Below are positions 1-5,862 of a DNA stretch of 5,926 nucleotides, piece after piece; positions within the stretch are counted from its first letter, which is position 1; each line of letters starts with the position of its first letter. A model generated the notes under the pieces. That model saw only the letters and a list, made by a program, of their open reading frames with translations. It did no database searches and was not told the DNA's origin. Origin of the DNA: Methanomicrobiales archaeon. Its GTDB lineage: Archaea; Halobacteriota; Methanomicrobia; Methanomicrobiales; JACTUA01. The translations under genes were made by a program, and so were the position numbers. The stretch is from positions 1 through 5,926 of the forward strand of contig JAJRCL010000229.1 in the NCBI GenBank assembly GCA_028679035.1. Direction: 5' to 3'.

Positions 1-456
1 ATCAGTGCAGAAATTGAGCAGTCGGTATTCCGCCTCACCAATGAGGAGCGAATACGGTACGGTCTTTCCGCTCTCGTATGGGACGATGCACTTGCCGTGG
101 TTGCCCGGGATCACAGCCGGGACATGGCAGAAAATGGCTTTTTCTCCCACACCAATCCCGCCGGTGAAGACCCCACGGCCCGGGCGCAGCGGCATGGCTA
201 CCCGACGCGGAAGTCTCTCGGTGGCGGATCCTACCAGATCGGGATCGCCGAGAACATCGCAAAGATGCCGACGGGAAACGTCGTAGGAATCGGGTACGTG
301 GCACCGGATGCGGAAAGTGTTGCGCGTGCTCTCGTGCAGGGCTGGATGGACAGCCCCGGCCACCGTGAAAACATCCTTGCGGAAAAGATCGATCACCTTG
401 GTGTCGGTGTCGCTTTTGACGGGACCTATTATCTCGCGACCCAGAACTTCTGGTAA
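1..456 (+). CDS. CAP (SCP/PR1-like) domain protein, 5' partial
   Basis: The reading frame is open from base 1 and ends at TAA 454-456, giving 151 visible residues; the start codon and any signal peptide lie upstream of the window. Nearly all of what is visible is one CAP domain, numbered here from the first visible codon. It shows the N-terminal helix ending in DHSRDMAENGFFSH (37-50), the AEN motif (83-85), the GWMDSPGHRENIL block (114-126) and the closing LGVGVAFDGTYYLATQNFW (133-151). H50, E84 and H121 fit the conserved pocket histidines and glutamate of the family; the fourth acidic residue of eukaryotic members appears to be absent, as is usual in prokaryotic YkwD-type proteins. Family knowledge: these are generally secreted or cell-surface proteins whose biochemical role in prokaryotes is poorly defined. 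The missing upstream part could hold a signal peptide, a membrane anchor or further domains. The family call is firm; the function is not. Confidence 0.93.
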   Translation: MSAEIEQSVFRLTNEERIRYGLSALVWDDALAVVARDHSRDMAENGFFSHTNPAGEDPTARAQRHGYPTRKSLGGGSYQIGIAENIAKMPTGNVVGIGYVAPDAESVARALVQGWMDSPGHRENILAEKIDHLGVGVAFDGTYYLATQNFW

Positions 457-483
457 TATAGCTCTCGTGAAAAGCCGGAACGA

Positions 484-497
484 TTACATATTTTACG
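484..497 (+). promoter_or_regulatory. Putative TATA element for the tRNA-Leu gene
   Basis: An AT-rich stretch, TACATATTTTA, sits about 30 bases before the mature 5' end of the tRNA, in the otherwise mixed-composition gap after the CAP gene. With the usual archaeal spacing of about 25 bases, transcription would start a few bases upstream of the tRNA. The match to the archaeal TATA consensus is only moderate and no BRE is obvious. Confidence 0.45.
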
Positions 498-521
498 CAT
501 CCAAACCCTACACTACCCGGA

Positions 522-605
522 GCGAGGGTATCTAAGCCAGGCCAACAGAGCGGGACTTAAGATCCCGTGGGCAGACCTTCGTGGGTTCGAATCCCACCCC
601 TCGCA
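522..605 (+). tRNA. tRNA-Leu (anticodon UAA)
   Basis: This is a complete 84-base type II tRNA decoding UUA, and UUG by wobble. The acceptor arm pairs GCGAGGG (522-528) with CCCTCGC (598-604), and A605 is the discriminator base typical of tRNA-Leu. The D arm pairs TCT (531-533) with AGA (547-549) around a loop carrying the GG pair. The anticodon stem CGGGA/TCCCG (551-555/563-567) closes the seven-base loop CTTAAGA, which places TAA at 558-560. A long variable arm (568-580) can form about three pairs, as expected for leucine tRNA. The T arm is GTGGG/CCCAC (581-585/593-597) with loop TTCGAAT. There is no intron, and CCA is not encoded (the next bases are TTC), which fits archaea. It stands alone between the CAP gene and the 3' end of the helicase. 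Confidence 0.97.
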
Positions 606-702
606 TTCGCAATCGAGAGAAAAGCGGAGGGGCACTCAGGTGACACTTTCAATTTGCACTGTCTCTTCTGGGCAAAACGATTCGTGACCAAAAACATAAT
701 CG
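606..702. other. Intergenic gap between tRNA-Leu and the helicase 3' end
   Basis: About 97 bases lie between the tRNA 3' end and the helicase stop on the opposite strand, so transcription converges here. I see no convincing ORF, no run of four or more T on the plus strand and no second copy of the tRNA 3' end. The only transcription-related sign is the short T5 on the minus strand, listed separately. Confidence 0.5.
690..694 (-). terminator. Possible oligo-T terminator of the helicase gene
   Basis: On the minus strand a TTTTT run begins about eight bases after the helicase TAG stop (703-705), with a further T4 a little downstream. Archaeal RNA polymerase can terminate at T-runs without a hairpin, so this is a reasonable candidate. 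Five T's is short, so confidence is low. Confidence 0.3.
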
Positions 703-3700
703 CTATTCTGCCGATTCCATCTTCTCACAGAGGTCTGCATAATCACAGAACCGGCAGTTTTGGTACGAAGGAGCGGGATCAAACTGCTCGGAGCAGACTG
801 CAGTGATGATATCTTTTGCCACTTCCTCGAATGCACCAATTGTCTCTTCAGTTGGATAATAATCGACCATTTTGTCTTCCTTGATATAATAGAAAGAAGC
901 ACGCTGCGGTAATTGTCCAAACATCTCCCGTATCGCGACGCAGTAGAGATTGAGCTGGATATCGTTGACCACAGAATTTTTCGTAAGGGATGATGGTTTG
1001 GTACCGGTTTTGAAATCAACTACTATGTACTCTCCTTCTTGAGTCCTTTCGATCCGATCAATGAACCCTTTGATTTTTCTCCCGTTCAGAACAAACTGGA
1101 ATTTCTTTTCCGCTTCGATGATGGTATTCGGATTCGCAGCCTGCCAGAGGAGGTAGGTATCCAGCATCGTTTCGGCTTTGCGGCGGTCTTCGGTTTCCTG
1201 CGTGTGGGAAGCGTAAGCCTGGGACGACCAGCATGAGTCCAGGAGGTGCAATGCCGATTCCCGGGTGGGAGCGGATCCATTCACCTGGTTTTTTGAGAGG
1301 AGTTCGATCACGGTGTGGACTGCAGTTCCCATGGAAAAGTAGGTTTTCTGTACGGTTGGAACCTGGAGCACGTACTGGAATTTGTAACCGAGCGGGCAGT
1401 CCTGGTATTTCCTGAGGGCGGATGCTGAAAAATGATGATCCGGGCCGATGAGCGGCTGCGGTTTTCCCGCGAATGCGGCGATGAGAGCTGCGTCGTCTGC
1501 CGGTAGGGAAACGAATGCCGCGGGATCGAATGTATCGAGGCCTTTGTGCTCCTCCAGCATGCGGATCTTTTCCAGATCCACGATACGCTGGACAGCGGTT
1601 GCAAGGTGCATCTGTTCGATGGCACGATGTGCCTGGTCCCGGATCTCACGTTTGAGTGTGTCAACCGGGTTGTCCGGCATATCCGGATTTTCCTTTTCTT
1701 CCGTAATCACCTTGGTGATCCGGATGAGGGGATTGTTCTGGTAGTGAAGTTCTTCCAGGAATTGCGAGGGTTTCGCATCGGTCTTTCGCTCGCCATACCG
1801 TTTCGCAAGAGTCAGGTAGAGTTTATCCTGCGCCCGGGTCATCGCCACATAACAGAGCCGTCGTTCTTCCTGCAGGAAAAGGGCCTTTTCATCGTCTCCG
1901 GTCTTTAATCCCTTTGCGAGATCGTTGGGAACAGAAAATGGCTTTGCCTGGTACCGGAGCGGGAATTTGTCTTTGACCAGATCCACGACAAAGACCACCG
2001 GATATTCTTTCCCCTTGCTCTTGTGCACGGTGAGAATCCTGACCGCATCTTTATCCTCCCGTTCCCCAACTTCCACCGATATGCCCGAGAGCAGATCGAG
2101 GTACCGGAGGAAGTCTGTAAGTGTGCCTCTGCGGGCGATGGCTTCATAGTCATGGACAATCTGGGAGAACGTTTTCAGGAGGAGCAGGTCAGTACCGGTC
2201 TCTTCCGTCAGTGCACGCCGGTAGAGATCAGTGGCATCTCTCAGGAGTTCATGGATCAATGCACCGATACCGACCCGGTCTTTGCGTTCAATGAGCTGGT
2301 TCAGGGTGCTGAGGATATCCTGGATGAGGTGTGCTGAGTCCGGCACGATGGCAGCTGCCTGCTGTAGTGCTTCGAACACGCCATCATTTCCCGCCTGCTT
2401 CCATGCTATCGTTCGTGCGGCTGTATTGATCTTCTGGACAACGGTTTCCGGTATACCGTTCAGTTTCTCGATACGGTTTAATGATATCCCGGCAGTAAGC
2501 GGATTTTCGATCGCCCGGAGATACGCGAGGATATCGCGGATTACCGGGGCGGCAAAGAAATCTACTTCTCCGACGAATTCCACCGGAATTCCGTTCTTTT
2601 TCAGCGTCTGGAAAAACTTGTCACCTTCGATCCGCCGGCGGCAGATAATCGCAACATCTCCGTAGTGCAACTCACGTTCGACCCCTTCTGAACGGGAATA
2701 AAAGGGAGTTCCCACGAGGCGTTGAATCTCGTCGCAGACGAACAACGCCTCGCCTGACTCGTTTGAGCAGTCCGCCACCGTGACCGGTTCCCCTGCAGGA
2801 TTACCCGTGATCAGCCGCTTCTCCTGTCGGTTGGGCGCGTGCTTCATGAGCTGCAGGGCAAGATCCAGGATGGTCTGCGTGCTGCGGTAATTCCATTCCA
2901 GCAGGATCTCGGAACAATGTGTGAAATGATCCTTGAAATCCTGCATGTTGGTGAGATACGCACCGCGGAACCGGTAGATGGTCTGGTCATCATCTCCGAC
3001 AACGCAGAGGTGGTCACCGGCCAGCTGCTTGATCAGCTGGAGCTGTGCATAATTCGTGTCCTGGAACTCGTCCACAAGGATGTGACTGAAGCGCTTTCGG
3101 TAGTGCCGGAGGATGTGTGGTTTTTCTGTGAAGAGCCGCACCGTCTCATGGATCATGTCATCGTAATCGAGCAGGTTTTCCGAACGTTTGTAGCGCTCAT
3201 ATGCCCGATAGACTTTGAGCAGGTCCGAAAGCTTATCGAGATATTCCCGCTCATCATCAGAAAGTGACTGCGTTCCCTTCTGTTGCAGGTAACCTTCCAG
3301 TTCATCCGGGCTGATCAGCTCATCGCGAAATGCGCTGATGCCATCAATGACCGATTCAATAATTACGCTTGCGTTATTGCCGATTTTGATGTGCTCGAAC
3401 CCGAAGGCATCGATATTCTGCAGTCCCCAGACAAGCTGGTTCGCCCGGCTGATCACGCCGGCAGAGAACGACAGGCCGGAATCGAGCACATTATCTTCAA
3501 GGACCGAGAGGGCGAAGGCGTGAAAAGTGCTCACGGTGAGATCGCCCGTGGCGGTTCTTTTTTCCAGTCTCTCCAGCATTTCCTGGGCCGCTTTCTCAGA
3601 AAAGGTAAGTGCCAGAATGCGGGACGGGGAAATACCATTCTGGAGCAGGTGAAGGATTTTTTCTGTAATGACCCTGGTTTTACCGGATCCCGGGCCGGCG

Positions 3701-3759
3701 AGGATGAGCTGCACGCCGGATTCCGTGACGGCACGGGCCTGGGAGGGATTGAGAGGCAT
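703..3759 (-). CDS. UvrD/PcrA-type helicase fused to RecB-like Fe-S nuclease (AdnB-like)
   Basis: This 1018-residue protein couples an SF1A 3'-5' DNA helicase to a nuclease. Helicase motifs appear in order: Q motif at Q7; Walker A AGPGSGKT (21-28); Ia around LTFSEKAA (51-58); STFHAF (77-82); Walker B VDEFQD (229-234); III GDDDQTIYRFRGA (255-267); IV WNYRST (289-294); V TVHKSKGKEYP (577-587); VI ERRLCYVAMTRAQ (632-644). A helix-rich linker (about 655-775) leads to a PD-(D/E)XK domain with H815, GFIDRI (D901), VVDFKTG (D915, K917) and QLNLY (Q935, Y939). C788 together with C1002, C1005 and C1011 gives the C...CxxCx5C pattern of AddB/AdnB/Cas4-type Fe-S nucleases. All core catalytic residues are present. 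Size and domain order match mycobacterial AdnA/AdnB, which resect double-strand breaks as a heterodimer; no partner is visible here, so a role in DNA end processing is inferred. The start is chosen because the Q motif begins at residue 3. There is no strong Shine-Dalgarno. Confidence 0.95.
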   Translation of the reverse strand: MPLNPSQARAVTESGVQLILAGPGSGKTRVITEKILHLLQNGISPSRILALTFSEKAAQEMLERLEKRTATGDLTVSTFHAFALSVLEDNVLDSGLSFSAGVISRANQLVWGLQNIDAFGFEHIKIGNNASVIIESVIDGISAFRDELISPDELEGYLQQKGTQSLSDDEREYLDKLSDLLKVYRAYERYKRSENLLDYDDMIHETVRLFTEKPHILRHYRKRFSHILVDEFQDTNYAQLQLIKQLAGDHLCVVGDDDQTIYRFRGAYLTNMQDFKDHFTHCSEILLEWNYRSTQTILDLALQLMKHAPNRQEKRLITGNPAGEPVTVADCSNESGEALFVCDEIQRLVGTPFYSRSEGVERELHYGDVAIICRRRIEGDKFFQTLKKNGIPVEFVGEVDFFAAPVIRDILAYLRAIENPLTAGISLNRIEKLNGIPETVVQKINTAARTIAWKQAGNDGVFEALQQAAAIVPDSAHLIQDILSTLNQLIERKDRVGIGALIHELLRDATDLYRRALTEETGTDLLLLKTFSQIVHDYEAIARRGTLTDFLRYLDLLSGISVEVGEREDKDAVRILTVHKSKGKEYPVVFVVDLVKDKFPLRYQAKPFSVPNDLAKGLKTGDDEKALFLQEERRLCYVAMTRAQDKLYLTLAKRYGERKTDAKPSQFLEELHYQNNPLIRITKVITEEKENPDMPDNPVDTLKREIRDQAHRAIEQMHLATAVQRIVDLEKIRMLEEHKGLDTFDPAAFVSLPADDAALIAAFAGKPQPLIGPDHHFSASALRKYQDCPLGYKFQYVLQVPTVQKTYFSMGTAVHTVIELLSKNQVNGSAPTRESALHLLDSCWSSQAYASHTQETEDRRKAETMLDTYLLWQAANPNTIIEAEKKFQFVLNGRKIKGFIDRIERTQEGEYIVVDFKTGTKPSSLTKNSVVNDIQLNLYCVAIREMFGQLPQRASFYYIKEDKMVDYYPTEETIGAFEEVAKDIITAVCSEQFDPAPSYQNCRFCDYADLCEKMESAE

Positions 3760-3801
3760 GCGTAGTGTTTACGTAGGTGCAGAGGGGGAAAAAGGTACGG
3801 G

Positions 3802-3809
3802 TATAATCC
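3802..3809 (-). promoter_or_regulatory. Candidate TATA element for the helicase gene
   Basis: Read on the minus strand, the sequence CGGATTATAC lies about 45 bases before the helicase ATG. A start site about 25 bases downstream would give a leader of roughly 20 bases with no clear Shine-Dalgarno. The element is short and has no supporting data. Confidence 0.3.
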
Positions 3810-3810
3810 G

Positions 3811-3829
3811 GAAAACGTCGAAAATCGTC
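3811..3829 (+). repeat. Near-tandem 9-10 bp repeat upstream of helicase
   Basis: GAAAACGTC (3811-3819) is followed directly by GAAAATCGTC (3820-3829), which differs by one inserted T. The pair lies immediately upstream of the candidate helicase TATA element, where an archaeal regulator or the BRE could sit. Chance is a real alternative for so short a repeat. Confidence 0.35.
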
Positions 3830-3833
3830 GATA

Positions 3834-3870
3834 AGAAAATTATTTTGGAATTGGCGGCAATATTATGCCG
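3834..3870 (-). terminator. Possible terminator of the DHFR-like gene
   Basis: About 14 bases after the reductase stop, read on the minus strand, a hairpin CGGCA-TAATAT-TGCCG (3855-3870) is followed by the AT-rich block AAAATAATTTTC. The stem is only five pairs and the T-run is broken, so this is a weak candidate. It fits separate transcription of the helicase. Confidence 0.35.
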
Positions 3871-3884
3871 ATCTCCACACCATC

Positions 3885-4451
3885 TCAAACGGGTTTGTAC
3901 CGGTTGAACACTTTACCGTTTCTGAACTTGTGCGTCTCGAGGAGTTCCAGGTTCATCCTCGTCACATCTTTGAACAGATATTTACCGGTCCCTAAAATGA
4001 TAGGGTTGACCATGAGCCCATATTCGTCGATAAGACCGTGGTTTGCAAGCTGCTGCACGATGGTACCGCTCCCCAGTATCACGAAATCCCCATTTTCCTG
4101 CTTTTTCATCGCCCTGATTTCTTCCGGCAGTATTTCATGGACAACTCGCGTATTTTTCCAGACCGGCCCATCGCTCACCGGTTTCATTGTCCGGGAAAAA
4201 ACAATCTTTGGAGAACTGTTCAGAATTCGCGCCACATCAGGGTTGTTGCTGATTGCCTCCGGGGTTGGCCAGTAGTTTTGCATCATCTCGTAGGTTGTGC
4301 GGCCAAAAATCAGTGTACCGCCTGATTTCGAAGCCTCGGCCGAAAATTTCCGGTCTTCTTCGTCTTCGGGTTTGAACCAGTCGATCTCACCGTTCGGCCC
4401 GGCGAAATATCCGTCCACCGAAACATTGGTAAACGTGCTCATTTTTCCCAT
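3885..4451 (-). CDS. Dihydrofolate reductase-fold (RibD C-terminal) family protein
   Basis: The 188-residue product matches the stand-alone RibD_C/DHFR-like family (YyaP/YwjB type), presumed NAD(P)H-dependent cytosolic reductases whose substrates are mostly unknown. Visible landmarks are TNVSVDGYFAGPNGEIDW (8-25), corresponding to the N-terminal strand and substrate loop; GRTTYEMM (50-57); SRTMK (86-90); GSGTIVQQL (127-135), the glycine-rich cofactor loop; and DEYGLMVNPIILGTGK (142-157), the family's C-terminal signature. The length is normal and the frame is intact. I took the ATG at 4451; a second ATG three codons in (4442) is equally possible, and neither has a good Shine-Dalgarno. It lies 125 bases upstream of the helicase and 176 bases downstream of DUF1348 on the same strand, so it is probably its own transcription unit. 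It is unlikely to be the housekeeping folate enzyme or the riboflavin RibD, since no deaminase domain is attached. Confidence 0.9.
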   Translation of the reverse strand: MGKMSTFTNVSVDGYFAGPNGEIDWFKPEDEEDRKFSAEASKSGGTLIFGRTTYEMMQNYWPTPEAISNNPDVARILNSSPKIVFSRTMKPVSDGPVWKNTRVVHEILPEEIRAMKKQENGDFVILGSGTIVQQLANHGLIDEYGLMVNPIILGTGKYLFKDVTRMNLELLETHKFRNGKVFNRYKPV

Positions 4452-4561
4452 AATTTTTATGCTAACGACATGAATTGGTGATAAGCTTTGCCGTAACCAG
4501 AAAATGGAAGAAATCGCGAGAGAATGATATCGACGAAACAGTAGTATGGATCAGAATTCGG

Positions 4562-4598
4562 GGAAATTGTGAATTTCCATTTCTGGGAATATTATTCC
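4562..4598. repeat. Two adjacent short inverted repeats
   Basis: GGAAATT-GTG-AATTTCC (4562-4578) is a perfect seven-pair stem with a three-base loop. Eight bases on, GGAAT-ATT-ATTCC (4586-4598) is a perfect five-pair stem with a three-base loop. Both lie in the 176-base gap between the DUF1348 stop and the DHFR-like start, just past the T7 run on the minus strand. They may be part of DUF1348 termination or an operator for the downstream reductase; the sequence does not decide. Confidence 0.5.
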
Positions 4599-4602
4599 TG
4601 CG

Positions 4603-4609
4603 AAAAAAA
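4603..4609 (-). terminator. Oligo-T terminator of the DUF1348 gene
   Basis: The plus strand carries seven consecutive A's, so the minus-strand transcript has a U7 run about 18 bases after the DUF1348 stop. This is the classic intrinsic termination signal for archaeal RNA polymerase. It implies that the reductase gene downstream is transcribed separately. Confidence 0.6.
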
Positions 4610-4627
4610 GGTTTGGATTTTCCGGGA

Positions 4628-5101
4628 TTACAGACCGAGGTCAGATAATCCGGGATGATTATCCGGACGGCGTCCGAGAGGCCAGTGATATTTTCGATCG
4701 GTTTCTTTGATCGGTAAATCATTGATGCTGGCGAGCCGTCGGCGCATCAGGCCATACTCATCGAATTCCCAGTTCTCGTTGCCATAGGATCGGAACCAGT
4801 TCCCGGAATCATCATGCCATTCATAGGCAAAACGGACGGCGATACGCGCTTCATGAAATGCCCAGACTTCCTTGATCAGGCGGTAATCAAGTTCCCGTGC
4901 CCATTTCCGGCGCAGAAACTCGACGATCTGCTGGCGTCCGTTGACAAATTCGGTCCTGTTTCGCCAGGTACTATCGACGGTATAGGCCATCGACACCTTT
5001 TCCGGATCCCGGGAATTCCATGCATCCTCGGCCATGCGGGCCTTTTTTACCGCTGCCTCGAACGTGAACGGCGGCAGGGGTGGACGGCTGTTTTCGGCCA
5101 T
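4628..5101 (-). CDS. DUF1348 family, NTF2-like (SnoaL-type) fold protein
   Basis: This 157-residue protein is a full-length member of DUF1348, a branch of the NTF2/SnoaL-like cone-fold superfamily. It is cytosolic and its substrate is unknown. Diagnostic stretches are the N-terminal helix AEDAWNSRDPEKVSMAYT (24-41), DSTWRNR (43-49), the FLRRKWARELDYRLIKEVWAF segment (62-82), RFAYEWHDDSGNWFRSYGNENWEF (90-113) and the tail WPLGRRPDNHPGLSDLGL (140-157), which is a hallmark of the family. Related cone-fold proteins include isomerases, cyclases and hydrolases as well as binding proteins, so no reaction is assigned. The ATG at 5101 is supported by a TATA element centred about 24 bases upstream, which would put the transcript start at or next to the ATG and so suggests leaderless translation. 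A T7 terminator follows the stop. The family is widespread in bacteria, so acquisition by transfer is possible but untested. Confidence 0.92.
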   Translation of the reverse strand: MAENSRPPLPPFTFEAAVKKARMAEDAWNSRDPEKVSMAYTVDSTWRNRTEFVNGRQQIVEFLRRKWARELDYRLIKEVWAFHEARIAVRFAYEWHDDSGNWFRSYGNENWEFDEYGLMRRRLASINDLPIKETDRKYHWPLGRRPDNHPGLSDLGL

Positions 5102-5118
5102 ACGCAGACCATGACACC

Positions 5119-5130
5119 GGTATTAATAAT
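5119..5130 (-). promoter_or_regulatory. TATA element of the DUF1348 gene (leaderless promoter)
   Basis: Read on the minus strand, ATTATTAATACC is preceded by the purine- and C-rich GAAACCAAACC, a plausible BRE region. The centre lies about 24 bases from the DUF1348 ATG, so transcription should begin at about the start codon. The core TATTAATA is nearly symmetric and might also serve the divergent plus-strand gene. Confidence 0.6.
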
Positions 5131-5566
5131 GGTTTGGTTTCAGATTGGCACCTGGAATGGGACAACAGGTTTTACCGTGAAGGATATTCTGCTGGAAAAT
5201 GCGCTCCGAAGTGGGCTGTCCGCAATCACCGGGGGCAAAGAATTCTCATTAATCATGCTGGTTCCCGAGGAGCATCTGACACTGCAGCCTGTATGGAATC
5301 TGATTATCAGCGCTCCATGGCTGGATGCAATCATCGGCGGGACAGAGGAAACAGCCTTCACGGGCAGCATAATGGAAGTCCTCAGTGACCAGAACAAAAA
5401 GATATCCCGGATCACCGTGCTCGAAAGCGATGACGATCTTGTGCAGCTGATCAATTCAGTGTTCACCGTTGTGGAAGGGGGAACAGCGGAAATAGGAGAT
5501 ATCAGGATAAAGGGAGTCGATATCCGAAAGGCAATTATCCTTCAGTCAGAACAAGGTGTTCATTAA
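5129..5566 (+). CDS. Uncharacterised protein, no family recognised
   Basis: I do not recognise this 145-residue protein. It reads as a real gene: the frame stays open to TAA 5564-5566 without a competing ORF of quality, and hydrophobic and charged residues alternate as in a soluble alpha/beta protein. Visible pieces are an amphipathic helix VKDILLENALRSGL (17-30), a strand FSLIMLVPEEHL (39-50), a tryptophan- and isoleucine-rich segment VWNLIISAPWLDAIIGG (55-71), a strand ISRITVLESDDDL (92-104) and a helix VQLINSVFTVVEGG (105-118). There is no cysteine, no signal peptide and no convincing membrane helix. The start is uncertain: ATG 5129 is chosen, ATG 5111 is in frame, and GTG 5177, with AGGT six bases upstream, would fit a transcript from the TATTAATAA core at 5121-5129. 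The frame also runs left to 4814, but that part lies antisense within DUF1348 and is probably spurious. It diverges from DUF1348, so the two may be co-regulated. Confidence 0.75.
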   Translation: MVWFQIGTWNGTTGFTVKDILLENALRSGLSAITGGKEFSLIMLVPEEHLTLQPVWNLIISAPWLDAIIGGTEETAFTGSIMEVLSDQNKKISRITVLESDDDLVQLINSVFTVVEGGTAEIGDIRIKGVDIRKAIILQSEQGVH

Positions 5567-5665
5567 GGATTCAGAAGAGTCTTATCCGGAAAATCAGAGG
5601 GGATGCTGACTCAGCACTCTGTCACATCGATCGTACGAAGGTGCAATCGAATCCGGGTGTCTCCA
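5567..5665. other. Convergent intergenic gap with a 13-bp palindrome
   Basis: This is the gap between the ends of the plus-strand orphan gene and the minus-strand zinc-ribbon gene. There is no T-run of four or more for either transcript. The notable element is TGCTGA-C-TCAGCA (5604-5616), a perfect inverted repeat around a single base, which could fold as a four-pair hairpin in either transcript or be a protein site. Confidence 0.5.
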
Positions 5666-5812
5666 TCAGCCAGGTTGTTGTCGTTCGGTCGCAACCATGC
5701 GGATATCATAGGTTCTGCAAAAATCGCACTTAAAAATGGCAAGTTTTGGATCACGTAACGGGATTCTCACCTGCTCCGTCTTCCACCCGCATTCCCTGCA
5801 ATGCTCGCTCAT
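5666..5812 (-). CDS. Small two-CxxC zinc-ribbon protein, 48 aa
   Basis: The 48-residue product begins MSEHCRECGW and contains CRECG (C5, C8) and FKCDFC (C30, C33), spaced as a classic zinc ribbon that would bind one Zn ion with four thiolates. The 21-residue spacer contains the basic stretch KTEQVRIPLRDPK, and the short tail is charged. Such mini-ribbons in archaea are usually annotated as hypothetical; nucleic acid or protein binding is plausible but not shown. A longer frame begins at ATG 5875, but its extra 21 codons run through the AT-rich promoter block (5841-5862). The 5812 ATG has GAGGAG four bases upstream and a TATA element at the expected distance, so I take it as the start. It converges with the orphan gene at 5129-5566. 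Confidence 0.75.
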   Translation of the reverse strand: MSEHCRECGWKTEQVRIPLRDPKLAIFKCDFCRTYDIRMVATERQQPG

Positions 5813-5816
5813 CGTT

Positions 5817-5822
5817 CTCCTC
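5817..5822 (-). promoter_or_regulatory. Shine-Dalgarno deciding the zinc-ribbon start
   Basis: On the minus strand GAGGAG is followed by AACG and then the ATG at 5812. It is the best Shine-Dalgarno in the window and favours this start over the in-frame ATG at 5875, whose own AGGAG sits only one base from the codon, too close for normal pairing. Confidence 0.65.
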
Positions 5823-5840
5823 GCAGATTTCGGTTCATAA

Positions 5841-5862
5841 GATATATTTTTATTAATAAATC
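5841..5862 (-). promoter_or_regulatory. AT-rich core promoter of the zinc-ribbon gene
   Basis: The minus strand reads ATTTATTAATAAAAATATAT before CTTATG, a strong TATA-type block about 30-45 bases upstream of the chosen ATG. Transcription about 25 bases downstream would give a short leader that includes the Shine-Dalgarno. The TATTAATA part is symmetric and could also fire rightward toward an ATG near 5874 or 5887. Confidence 0.55.

Larger units (their letters stand above)
3760..3884. other. Intergenic gap upstream of the helicase, AT-rich
   Basis: The 125 bases between the helicase start and the stop of the DHFR-like gene hold no ORF of note. They contain a TATAAT-like element (3802-3807), a near-tandem repeat GAAAACGTC/GAAAATCGTC (3811-3829), an AT-rich block (3834-3850) and a small hairpin (3855-3870). 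This is consistent with a terminator for the upstream gene followed by a separate helicase promoter. Confidence 0.5.

Noticed and set aside
35..535. ORFs at 5-286 (+), 35-304 (-) and 308-535 (+)
   Set aside because: They overlap the CAP-domain frame, which shows clear family motifs; 308-535 also runs into the tRNA.
636..2665. Many other ORFs of 60-144 residues on both strands inside the helicase region
   Set aside because: All are out-of-frame or antisense shadows of the 1018-residue gene, with compositions rich in S, R and P and no recognisable domain.
2839..3765. Plus-strand ORFs of 142 and 160 residues
   Set aside because: They lie wholly antisense to conserved helicase motifs (Walker A, Walker B, motif III). 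Their openness follows from the codon bias of the real gene.
4814..5110. N-terminal extension of the orphan gene to give 250 residues
   Set aside because: This part is entirely antisense to the conserved DUF1348 coding region and has shadow-like composition. In-frame starts at 5111, 5129 or 5177 explain the gene better.
5647..5654. TCGAATCC matching part of the tRNA T-arm, as a possible att repeat
   Set aside because: Only about eight bases match and the flanks diverge, which is expected by chance. No integrase is present.
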